A stretch of 64,000 bases of DNA from Halococcus salsus. GTDB lineage: Archaea > Halobacteriota > Halobacteria > Halobacteriales > Halococcaceae. Shown here piece after piece: positions 16,760 to 24,266 of the stretch. Position 1 is the first letter of the stretch. Each line of letters starts with the position of its first letter. The DNA lies in NCBI RefSeq assembly GCF_009900715.1, contig NZ_JAAAJC010000001.1, positions 1 through 64,000 on the forward strand, read 5' to 3'. Both the position numbers and the translations under genes were made by a program. The notes under the pieces are model-generated. The model had not been told where the DNA came from and made no database searches. It worked only from the letters and a program-made list of their open reading frames with translations.

Positions 16760-17140
16760 ATGTCCAACGACCCCTCCTTTTCGATCCCTCGTCGTCCGGA
16801 ACGGCGCTACTCGCGCCACGCGGGGCTCGAATACGAGGGTACCACGGTCTTCTCGCTGTCGCCCGCCGTCGACCACACCGACGACGACCTCGACGGCCTT
16901 CTCAGAGGAGTGTTCGACGACGGGCCCTACACCTACGGCGACTGGTTCGACCTCCCGATGGCGCTCTACCTCGTCCACGACACCGAGACGGGCGACGTCT
17001 TCCGGGTGTCGGTCCGCGACGGCCGGGTCGAGTTCCACGTCCTCCCCGAGACCGACCCGGCGGGGCTCCGGAACCTCTATCACCGGCTGTGCGAGCGGAC
17101 GGACCACCGCTGGACCGTCGAGCGCCACGTCGAGGGCTGA
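16760..17140 (+). CDS. Uncharacterised haloarchaeal protein
   Basis: A 126-residue soluble acidic protein with no signal peptide or membrane segment. Visible features are a basic N-terminal stretch (PRRPERRYSRH), a central FDDGPYTYGDWFDLPMALYL and a C-terminal VSVRDGRVEFHVLPETD with a helix around LRNLYHRLCERTDHRW. The codon bias and amino-acid make-up are those of a real gene. No family or function is recognised. A TATA-like AAGTATAAAG at about 16718-16727 is ~37 bases upstream of ATG 16760. Confidence 0.75.
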   Translation: MSNDPSFSIPRRPERRYSRHAGLEYEGTTVFSLSPAVDHTDDDLDGLLRGVFDDGPYTYGDWFDLPMALYLVHDTETGDVFRVSVRDGRVEFHVLPETDPAGLRNLYHRLCERTDHRWTVERHVEG

Positions 17141-17183
17141 CCGGACCCACAATCGACTTATTCACCCCCAGGTATGGATGGGT

Positions 17184-18470
17184 ATGACTGTCTCACGCGA
17201 GGTCGAGCTCTCGGGGCACATCATCGACTCGGGGATGATGCAGTCCTGTTTCGTCGCGATCATGGATCTCGGTGGATCCTTCGAGGTCGAGGAGTTCCGT
17301 GTGGGCCGCACCGAAGTCGAGTCGTCCTACGCCCGGCTGACGGTGCTCGCCGACACGGAGGAGGACCTCCGGTCGATCGTCCACGAACTCCACCAGAACG
17401 GCGCGAACCCCTCCCATCCCGTCGACGCGAGCCTCGACCCCGCGCCCGACGACCAGGTCGTCCCCCCCGACTTCTACTCCACCACCAACCACCCGACCGA
17501 CATCCGCCACGAGGGCGAGTGGGTCACGGTCGAGCGCATCGAGATGGACTGTGCGGTGGTGGTGGAGAACGAGTCGCGGAGCGACTCGACGGCGAGCGGG
17601 GAGCGAAGCGAGCCGCGAGCGGCGGACGATTCGGACGGCGTTCGGGCGTACACGAAGGTCCTGAACGCCATCGAGGAGGGAGATCGAGTCGTGACCGGTG
17701 AAACCGGTATCAGGGTCCGGCCACCCGAACGACCGCGGGGCAGGGAGGGCGCGTTCGGCTTCATGCAGGGCGGGGTCTCCTCCGAGCGCCCCTCGAAGTC
17801 AACCATCAGCAAAGTCGCCGACGCCATCGCCGAGACCAAGCGCGAGGGCGGCTCCGTGCTCGCGGTCTGTGGCCCCGCCCTCATCCACTCCGGAGCTAGA
17901 GAAGCGCTCGCACGGCTGGTTCGCGAGGGGTACGTCGACATGCTCTCGGCGGGCAACGGCTTCGCGGTCCACGACCTCGAACGCGACGTCTACGGCACCT
18001 CGCTCGGGATGGACACCGAGACCCTCGACCACCCCCGGAAAGGCCACAAACACCACATCTACACCATCAGCCAGGTCATTCGTGCGGGCTCGATCGGTGA
18101 CGCGGTCGAACAGGGACTGGTCGAATCCGGCGTGATGTACGAGTGCGTGACCAACGACCGGCCGTTCGTGCTCGCGGGCTCGATCCGGGACGACGGCCCG
18201 CTTCCCGACACCATGACCGACGCGGTCGAAGCCCAGAACGCGATCCGCGAGCAGGCCCACGAGGCCGACATGGTGTTGATGCTCTCGACCCTGCTCCACT
18301 CCGTCGCGGTCGGCAACTGTCTGCCCTCCTCGACCCGGGTGATCTGCGTCGACATCAACCCCGCCACCGTGACCCAGCTCCTCGACCGTGGCTCCGCGCA
18401 GGCCGTCGGGATGGTCACCGATGTGGGGACGTTCGTGCCGATCCTCGCCGAACAGCTGCTCGACGAATAG
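17184..18470 (+). CDS. Archaeal ornithine cyclodeaminase (LOR/SDH-domain type)
   Basis: The ~428-residue protein belongs to the TIGR00300/LOR-SDH group, whose archaeal and cyanobacterial members include enzymes turning ornithine into proline and ammonia. Seen: the LOR/SDH N-terminal part (LSGHIIDSGMMQSCF, FRVGRTEVESSYARL), then GFMQGGVSSERPSK, a Rossmann-like VLAVCGPALIHSG, AGNGFAVHDLERDVYGTSLG, GHKHHIYTISQVIRAGSI and VICVDINPATVTQLLDRGSAQAVG. It should supply proline and link to arginine breakdown. The start at ATG 17184 fits a TATT-type box near 17158-17162; the in-frame ATG 17178 is an alternative. About 20 Ser/Arg/Asp-rich residues (near 130-152) encoded by a palindromic repeat interrupt the domain. 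Confidence 0.85.
   Translation: MTVSREVELSGHIIDSGMMQSCFVAIMDLGGSFEVEEFRVGRTEVESSYARLTVLADTEEDLRSIVHELHQNGANPSHPVDASLDPAPDDQVVPPDFYSTTNHPTDIRHEGEWVTVERIEMDCAVVVENESRSDSTASGERSEPRAADDSDGVRAYTKVLNAIEEGDRVVTGETGIRVRPPERPRGREGAFGFMQGGVSSERPSKSTISKVADAIAETKREGGSVLAVCGPALIHSGAREALARLVREGYVDMLSAGNGFAVHDLERDVYGTSLGMDTETLDHPRKGHKHHIYTISQVIRAGSIGDAVEQGLVESGVMYECVTNDRPFVLAGSIRDDGPLPDTMTDAVEAQNAIREQAHEADMVLMLSTLLHSVAVGNCLPSSTRVICVDINPATVTQLLDRGSAQAVGMVTDVGTFVPILAEQLLDE
17571..17625 (+). repeat. Palindromic repeat inserted in frame in the cyclodeaminase gene
   Basis: GAGTCGC-GGA-GCGACTC (17571-17587) is a perfect 7-bp inverted repeat, followed by GAGCGAAGCGAG-type sequence. The same GAGCGNNNCGAGC style dominates the intergenic repeats at 35.4, 38.3, 47.7 and 58.3 kb. 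It encodes a low-complexity Ser/Arg/Glu segment. Confidence 0.6.
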
Positions 18471-18608
18471 CCCGAATCCGACCCGACGTCGGTTCGCCGG
18501 CGTGCGAAAATCCTCGCCGGATAAGATGACGTATGAATTATAATTCTTGCTTAGATGTTACAACGTACAAACACATAAGTCGCTCTCGCCCGAACGGAAC
18601 ACAACGAC

Positions 18609-19553
18609 ATGGTTGACGGAACCCAGCTCGCCGAAAGCAAGGCGATCCATCGGCGGACGGGGACGACGTTCTACGTCGCGACGCGGCTCCTCCCCGAGCG
18701 CGTTCGCCACGCCACCTACGTCCTCTACGCCTTCTTCCGGGTCGCCGACGAGGTGGTCGACGACCCCGACGGCCCGCCGCCCGACGAACAGCGCGACCGG
18801 CTCGAAGCCATCCGCCGTGCCGCGCTCGACGGGGAGACCGACGACAGCGTGCTCGCGGCCTTCAGCGAGCTTCGCGACCGGTACGGCATCCCAGAGGCCG
18901 CCGTCGACGAGTTCGTCGACGCGATGGCGACCGACATCACGAAACGCCGCTACGCCGACCACGACGAGCTCGACACCTACATGGGTGGCTCCGCGGCCGC
19001 GGTCGGCGAGATGATGACCGCGGTGATGGACCCGGACGACGCCGACACCGCCCGCCCCCACGCCCGCACGCTCGGCGAGGCCTTCCAGCTCACCAACTTC
19101 CTGCGCGACGTTCGCGAGGACGTGATCGAGCGCGACCGGATCTACCTTCCGCAGACCGTCCTCGACAAACACGGCGTCACCGAGACCCAGATCGAGCGCT
19201 TCGAGATGGACGACGACTTCGCGACGCTGATGGCGAGCGAGCTCCGGCGCACGGAGGAACGCTACCGCGAGGGCGTCGCGGGCATCAAGTACCTCCCGCA
19301 GGACTGCCAGTTCCCGGTCCTGCTCGCCGCCGTCCTCTACGCCGACCACCACCGGCTGATCCGCGAGCGCGATTACGACGTGCTCTCGGCGACACCCGAA
19401 CTGAGCACGGCGCGGAAGCTCTCCTTGCTCGCCCGCACCCGGTGGCACTGGCTCTGGAACAAGGACCCCGACGCCGTCTTCGCGAAGGTCAGCACGGTCG
19501 CACACGTCCCGACGCGCCACCACGGACCCGAGGGTGCGGCCCCGATGCGCTGA
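18609..19553 (+). CDS. crtB: Phytoene synthase
   Basis: The 314-residue squalene/phytoene synthase joins two geranylgeranyl diphosphates head to head to make phytoene, the first carotenoid step. Both Asp-rich motifs are present: ADEVVDD at 46-52 and DVREDVIERDRIYLP at 167-181. TGTTFYVATRLLP (18-30) and LTNFLRDV are family hallmarks, and the length is normal. A TATA-like ACACATAAG around 18571-18579 would give a very short leader to ATG 18609. It faces the crtD-lyeJ-cruF operon, so synthesis of the C40 backbone and its conversion to bacterioruberin are encoded side by side. Confidence 0.92.
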   Translation: MVDGTQLAESKAIHRRTGTTFYVATRLLPERVRHATYVLYAFFRVADEVVDDPDGPPPDEQRDRLEAIRRAALDGETDDSVLAAFSELRDRYGIPEAAVDEFVDAMATDITKRRYADHDELDTYMGGSAAAVGEMMTAVMDPDDADTARPHARTLGEAFQLTNFLRDVREDVIERDRIYLPQTVLDKHGVTETQIERFEMDDDFATLMASELRRTEERYREGVAGIKYLPQDCQFPVLLAAVLYADHHRLIRERDYDVLSATPELSTARKLSLLARTRWHWLWNKDPDAVFAKVSTVAHVPTRHHGPEGAAPMR

Positions 19554-19565
19554 CGACGAGGCTTC

Positions 19566-19571
19566 GTTTTT
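19566..19571. terminator. Possible T-rich terminator between crtB and cruF
   Basis: A GTTTTT run lies in the 18 bases between the two convergent stop codons. T-runs after GC-rich DNA can end archaeal transcripts; the evidence is only positional. Confidence 0.3.
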
Positions 19572-20420
19572 CTACCTCCCGGTCCTCGAACGGACCGGAA
19601 CGTCGAACCGGTCGGTGACCACGAGACCCGCCCCGAGGGCGAGGGCGACCAACAGGGGGACCCAGTTGGCGAAGACGGCGTTGACCGTCCCCCAGAGCAC
19701 CACGAAGCTCACGAGGTCGTCGAGCATGAACCCACAGTCTTCGAGCCGGCGGGTGAGGCGGGTGCGGTCGAACGAGAGGTCGAGCACGACGACCGAGACC
19801 GTCGCCGAGAGCACCCAGCCGAGGTAGTTCGAGACCGGGACGCCGTAGAAGGCCCCGCCGGAGTAGCTCCAGAAGCCGACCGCGACCGCGCCGGGGTCGA
19901 GCACCACGTCGACGAGCAGCACCGTGACGATGACCGCGACGAGCCGGACGGCCCGGTTCCGCGCCCGCTCGCCGAGCAGGAGCAGACAGAGGAGGTAGCT
20001 GTTGAGCACCAGCGGGAGGAAGAAGACCGGGAGGCCGAGCGGTACCTCCCCGAACAGCATCGGGCCGAGCTCGATCAGGTACTCGAACTCGCCGTAGGGC
20101 CAGCCGGTCGTCACGCCGATGAGCTCGATACCGAAGGCGTAGGCCACGAGCACACCGATCCCGACGGCGGCTCGGCGGTCGACCAGCGGCGCGACCCCCG
20201 CCACCAGTGGCAAGCGCATCACGACCGTTCCGAGGAGGATGAGGCCGGGGTTGAACTGGAGCGGCGGGCCGACGAGGTCCGCGGCGCTCGCGAGCAGGAG
20301 GACCGCGCCGACGGCCGGGAACACCACCGCGATGGTGAACCGGTTCTCGGCCACGAGTCGGTCGAGCCGAGCCTCGATGCGCTCCCGGGTCGTGACCGTC
20401 CCGAGGGACGGCTCAGCCAC
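19572..20420 (-). CDS. cruF: Bisanhydrobacterioruberin hydratase (CruF-type)
   Basis: The 282-residue polytopic membrane protein has about seven hydrophobic helices and the CruF/DUF422 pattern: GIELIGVTTGWPYGEFEY, LGPMLFGEVPLGLPVFF and DVVLDPGAVAVGFWSY-GGAFYGVPVSNYLGW. In haloarchaea CruF adds water to bisanhydrobacterioruberin to give bacterioruberin, the C50 red pigment. Its start overlaps the end of the lycopene elongase gene by 8 bases; it is the last gene of a three-gene operon. The order crtD-lyeJ-cruF matches the characterised Haloarcula japonica locus. Confidence 0.88.
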   Translation of the reverse strand: MAEPSLGTVTTRERIEARLDRLVAENRFTIAVVFPAVGAVLLLASAADLVGPPLQFNPGLILLGTVVMRLPLVAGVAPLVDRRAAVGIGVLVAYAFGIELIGVTTGWPYGEFEYLIELGPMLFGEVPLGLPVFFLPLVLNSYLLCLLLLGERARNRAVRLVAVIVTVLLVDVVLDPGAVAVGFWSYSGGAFYGVPVSNYLGWVLSATVSVVVLDLSFDRTRLTRRLEDCGFMLDDLVSFVVLWGTVNAVFANWVPLLVALALGAGLVVTDRFDVPVRSRTGR

Positions 20421-21309
20421 CGACCACCAACACCCAGACGCCGCCGAGGGTCAGTACCATTCCCACTACCGTGTTCACGATCGGATACCACCAGTAGGCG
20501 CGTTCGACGTCGACCGCCGAGCGCGCGATGGCGGCCACCAACACGGGATACGCGAGCAGGAGCGCCCCGAGCAGGACGTGGACGACCCCGAACGCGAGCG
20601 CCGCCGCGAGCCAGCACGCCCCACAGTAGGCGTAGGTCCGGCGCTCGCCGAGCGCGGTGGCCGTCGTCCGGATCCCCGCTCGTCTGTCCGGTTCGATGTC
20701 GGGGATCGCGGAGAAGGTGTGCATCCCCATCGCCCAGAGCCAGCCCCCGAGGATGGCGGCGAGCGGCGGGAGTTCACCCGCGAGTGCGGCGTAGGCCACG
20801 ACACCGGGCAGGATGTAGAGCCCGTTCGAGACCGAATCGAGCAGCGGCGTCGTCTTGAACCGGAAGGGCGGGGCGCTGTACTCGACCGCGAGGAACGCGA
20901 AGCCCGCGAGCGCGACGAGCGCGGGGAAGGGGAGGATGGGCACGAACCCGAGCATCAACAGACCGCTCACCGCGACGGCGGCGAGCACGGTCCGGCTTCC
21001 CGTATAGCGCACCTCGCGCCCCTCCTTCTTCGGGTTCTCGGCGTCGATGTCGGCGTCGAAGACGTCGTTGACGCCGTAGAGGAAGACGTTCGCGGGGACC
21101 AGGAAGTAGGCGAACAGCGCGAGGGCAGTCGGCGAGAGGAGGTCGGCGGGCGCGGACGCGGCGTAGACCGCGCCGACGGCCACCGGCCCGGCCAGGTAGA
21201 GCCAGAAGCGCGGGCGCGAGAGTCGGAGGAGATACCCCACGAACGAGTCGGGTGGCACGGTTCGCCCGAGGCGACTCACCCCCCGGCGGACGCGCTCCGC
21301 GACGCTCAT
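20413..21309 (-). CDS. lyeJ: Lycopene elongase/hydratase (UbiA-family prenyltransferase)
   Basis: The ~298-residue UbiA-family membrane protein has Asp-rich site one, NDVFDADIDAENPKK, and a second site around SAIPDIEPDRRAG, with about eight or nine membrane helices. LyeJ adds C5 isoprene units to lycopene ends and hydrates them, making C50 intermediates. The start is set at ATG 21309 because its ATGA overlaps the stop of crtD and the residues above it are an Arg-rich string unlike the family. It is the middle gene of the operon. Confidence 0.9.
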   Translation of the reverse strand: MSVAERVRRGVSRLGRTVPPDSFVGYLLRLSRPRFWLYLAGPVAVGAVYAASAPADLLSPTALALFAYFLVPANVFLYGVNDVFDADIDAENPKKEGREVRYTGSRTVLAAVAVSGLLMLGFVPILPFPALVALAGFAFLAVEYSAPPFRFKTTPLLDSVSNGLYILPGVVAYAALAGELPPLAAILGGWLWAMGMHTFSAIPDIEPDRRAGIRTTATALGERRTYAYCGACWLAAALAFGVVHVLLGALLLAYPVLVAAIARSAVDVERAYWWYPIVNTVVGMVLTLGGVWVLVVGG

Positions 21310-22820
21310 CGGGCGTGGTCGTCGATCACGGCCTCGGCGGCGTGCTCGCCGCTCACGAGACACATCGGCACGCCGATCCCCGGCGTCGTGTACCCGCCCG
21401 CGAAGTAGAGTCCGGGCACCGCCTCCGACTTGTGGGGCGGGCGGAACAGCGCGGTCTGACGGAGAGTGTGGGCGAGCCCCAGCGCCGTCCCCCGGAGGCT
21501 GTTGTAGCGCTCGGCGAAGTCGTCGACCGAGAAGGTCTCCTCGACGACGATCCGGTCAGCGAGCTCGACGCCGGTGTTCTCCGCGATGTCGTCGAGAACC
21601 TTCTCGCGGTACTCCTCGCGGATCTCGGGGGTGTCGTCGAGGCCGGGCGCGATCGGGACGAGCGCGAAGAGGTTCGAGTGGCCCTCGGGGGCTACCGTGT
21701 CGTCGGTCTGCGATGGGACACAGAGGTAATATGCGGGATCCTCGGGCCACGCCGGTCGCTCGAAGATCTCCTCGAAGTGGCCGTCCCAGTCGGTGGGCAG
21801 TACGAGAGTGTGGTGGGCGAGCGGGTCGACGTCGCCCTCGACGCCGAGGTAGAGCAGGAAGGCCGAGGGCGCGAGGGTTCGCTTCTCCCAGTACTCCGCC
21901 GAGTACTGGCGCTCGTGCTCGGGGAGGAGGTCCTGTTCGGTGTGGGCGTAGTCGGCGTCCGAGACCACGAGGTCGGTCGCGTGGTCGCCAGCGGCGGTGT
22001 CGAGGACGAACCCGTCGCGCTTGCTGGTGATCTCCGCGACCTCCGCACCCGTCTCGAAGGTCACTCCGAGTTCGCGCGCGAGGTCGGTGATGCCGTCCAC
22101 AACCCCCCCATATCCGCCCTCGGGGTAGTAGACGCCGAGGTTGAAGTCCACGTGGCTCATCATAGTGTAGAGCGCGGGCGTGTTCTTCGGGGACCCACCC
22201 AGAAAGACGAGGGTGTACTGGGTGATCTGCTGGAGCTTCGGGTCGTCGAAGTACCGCGAGACGTGGGACTCCATCGAGCGCAGCAGACTCAACCCGATGG
22301 GGGCCGAGCGCATCACGTCAGGATCGACCCAGTCGCGCGCCCGAGGGCGGTCGGTGTAGACGAATCGCTCCAGGGCGGTTTCGTAGGTTCGTTCGCTCCG
22401 TTCGAGGTAGTCGTCGAAGGCCGCCGCGCCACCCTCCTCGTACGATTCGAAGACCGCCCGGACTTGGTCGCGGTCGGGCGTGAGGTCGACCCGGTCGCCG
22501 TCCTTGAAGAAGATACGGTAGTGGGGGTCGAGGCGGGTGAGGCCGTAGTAGTCCGTCGGCTGTTTGCCGAACGCACCGAAGAAGCGCTCGAAGACATCGG
22601 GCATCAGGTACCACGAGGGGCCCATGTCGAACCGGAAGCCGTCCCGTTCGAGTTGCGAGGCACGTCCTCCGACCTGGTCGTTCTTTTCGAGCACGGTGAC
22701 CGCGGCCCCCGCATCGGCGAGGTAGCACGCCGCCGACAGCCCGCCGAACCCACCGCCGACGACTGCGACGTCCCGTCCCGCGAGCGACCGACCCCGCCGC
22801 TGCCCCGAAGGCGATTCCAT
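21306..22820 (-). CDS. crtD: Carotenoid 3,4-desaturase (CrtI/CrtD-family)
   Basis: The 504-residue FAD-dependent carotenoid desaturase has the dinucleotide-binding loop VAVVGGGFGGLSAA at 18-31, GGRASQLERDGFRFDMGPSWYLMPDVF next to it, and the C-terminal FAD motif GLYFAGGYTTPGIGVPMCLVSGEHAAE. By operon context (crtD-lyeJ-cruF) it should introduce the 3,4 double bonds during bacterioruberin formation rather than desaturate phytoene. Sequence alone cannot exclude phytoene desaturase activity. It overlaps lyeJ by four bases. The start is ATG 22820. Confidence 0.85.
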   Translation of the reverse strand: MESPSGQRRGRSLAGRDVAVVGGGFGGLSAACYLADAGAAVTVLEKNDQVGGRASQLERDGFRFDMGPSWYLMPDVFERFFGAFGKQPTDYYGLTRLDPHYRIFFKDGDRVDLTPDRDQVRAVFESYEEGGAAAFDDYLERSERTYETALERFVYTDRPRARDWVDPDVMRSAPIGLSLLRSMESHVSRYFDDPKLQQITQYTLVFLGGSPKNTPALYTMMSHVDFNLGVYYPEGGYGGVVDGITDLARELGVTFETGAEVAEITSKRDGFVLDTAAGDHATDLVVSDADYAHTEQDLLPEHERQYSAEYWEKRTLAPSAFLLYLGVEGDVDPLAHHTLVLPTDWDGHFEEIFERPAWPEDPAYYLCVPSQTDDTVAPEGHSNLFALVPIAPGLDDTPEIREEYREKVLDDIAENTGVELADRIVVEETFSVDDFAERYNSLRGTALGLAHTLRQTALFRPPHKSEAVPGLYFAGGYTTPGIGVPMCLVSGEHAAEAVIDDHAR

Positions 22821-22901
22821 GGACCGAATCGGGTCGCCGTTGGTAAAAACGAACTGACCGGGGACGGCCTACCGAGTGGGAGCCCGCCGTCGACCTCCCG
22901 G

Positions 22902-24113
22902 TTACGCCGCGGTTTCCGCGGCGGCCGTCGCGGTTGCGGTCGCCGTCTCAGTGGCCGTCGCGGTTGCGGTCGCCGTGGCCGTTTCGGTTACGGTCGCCGT
23001 AGCGGTCTCGGTGGCCGTCGCGGTTGCGGTCGGCGTCTCGGTGGTGTCCGACACCGCTTCCGCCGAGGCGGCCGCGACGGCGGTCGCCGTCGGTGTCGGT
23101 GTCGGTGTCGAGGAGTCGACCGCGACACTCGCTTGCGCGGCTTGCTCCGCCGTTTCGGTCTCGGTGGCCGTTTCGGTCTCAGTAGCCGTTTCGGTTTCCG
23201 TTGGCGTCGCGGTCTCGGTTGGGGTGTCGGTCGCCGTGTCCGTGGCCGTCTCGGTCGTCGTCGCGGTGTCGGTATCGGTTGCCGTCGCAGTTTCGGTGTC
23301 TGTCTCGGTGGCTGTCGGGGTTGCCGTTTCAGTATCGTCGTCGGTCTCGGTGTCGTCGTCAGCGTCGGCATCGCTATCAGTTTCGGTATCGTCGTCAACC
23401 TCGGTATCGGCCTCAGTCTCGTCGTCAGCGTCGGTATTGTCGTCGGCTTCGGTATCGGCATCACCTCCAGTATCGCCCTCCGTATCGGGACCGGCGTCGG
23501 CTCCAGTGCCGGAGTCGGTCCCACTATCGGAATCGTCCTCAGTACCTGACTCCGCCCCGGTACTGTCGTCCGCTCCGGTGTCGGAATCGGCCCCAGTGTC
23601 GGAACTGGCGTCGGCTCCGGTGCCGGTGTTGTCACCAGCTTCGGTGTCGGCGTCCGCTTCGGTGTTCGCGTCCGCTTCGGTGTTCGCGTCCGCTTCGGTG
23701 TTCGCGTCCGCTCCGGTATCGGAGCCGGCGGCTGCTGGGCTATCGGTGGTCGGCTCCGTGGCGTTCGTGGCCTCCGTCGTGGTCGGTGTCGTCGTAGCTG
23801 CTGCAGTCGAGTTCCCCGTCGCTGACGTCGTCGCGACCGCCGTCACGGTCTCGTTCGTCGCCACGCCGCGCGTCGTCGGGATATCGCTCGCCGTCGAGGT
23901 ACCGTTCCCGGCCGCGACACCGACGCCGTTCGACTGGTCGGCACCCGCGCTCGCGGAGTCCTCCCCGAGGTAGTCCGTGAGGAGGAAGCCGACGCTGAAC
24001 AGGAGGACGAGCACCACGGCGACGCCGACGGCTGGAGCCAGCCACTTCTCGACGGCGGACAACCGCCCGTCGTCGGGAAGAACTGAGTTCGAGTCCGGCT
24101 CCGGTTCGATCAC
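22902..24113 (-). CDS. Membrane-anchored low-complexity Asp/Thr/Glu-rich surface protein
   Basis: About 403 residues if started at GTG 24113; an in-frame TTG at 24185 would add 24 residues. A short cytoplasmic N terminus is followed by one membrane helix (LAPAVGVAVVLVLLFSVGFLL), so the rest faces outside. The exterior part is almost entirely repeats: NTEADA hexapeptides, GADSDTGAD-like stretches, then T-E-T-A-T and TATATATE runs. Such Thr- and Asp-rich chains suit O-glycosylated, extended surface stalks. There is no catalytic domain. It is 81 bases upstream of crtD on the same strand, so read-through is possible, but no functional link is evident. The function is unknown. Confidence 0.65.
   Translation of the reverse strand: MIEPEPDSNSVLPDDGRLSAVEKWLAPAVGVAVVLVLLFSVGFLLTDYLGEDSASAGADQSNGVGVAAGNGTSTASDIPTTRGVATNETVTAVATTSATGNSTAAATTTPTTTEATNATEPTTDSPAAAGSDTGADANTEADANTEADANTEADADTEAGDNTGTGADASSDTGADSDTGADDSTGAESGTEDDSDSGTDSGTGADAGPDTEGDTGGDADTEADDNTDADDETEADTEVDDDTETDSDADADDDTETDDDTETATPTATETDTETATATDTDTATTTETATDTATDTPTETATPTETETATETETATETETAEQAAQASVAVDSSTPTPTPTATAVAAASAEAVSDTTETPTATATATETATATVTETATATATATATETATATATAAAETAA
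23647..23718. repeat. Four tandem 18-bp units inside the low-complexity gene
   Basis: Units of TTCGCGTCCGCTTCGGTG, two exact and two variant, encode NTEADA on the minus strand. They may vary in number between strains by slippage. Confidence 0.8.
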
Positions 24114-24138
24114 GATTGAGGTCCGTACGGTCCGTTGC

Positions 24139-24145
24139 CTTATCT
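24139..24145 (-). promoter_or_regulatory. Probable TATA box for the low-complexity membrane protein
   Basis: On the minus strand AGATAAG is centred ~29 bases above GTG 24113. This suits a leaderless transcript and argues for the GTG start. Confidence 0.4.
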
Positions 24146-24266
24146 GTCTTGTCCGGGGGTCGATAGCGAGGCCGGCTAAAATCAACCGTCGGGCGAACGA
24201 ACGCCCCGACCGACACCTACCGACGGCGACCCGAAGGGATTTGTGGTCCTCGGGGGTACGTGAGCC

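Noticed and set aside
21252-23549. A 765-codon open frame on the plus strand across crtD and part of the low-complexity gene
   Set aside because: It is an antisense shadow produced by GC-rich third positions. The minus-strand genes carry clear motifs; this frame has none.
23647-23718. Regular short repeats that could suggest a CRISPR array
   Set aside because: They are contiguous 18-bp coding repeats with no spacers and encode NTEADA.
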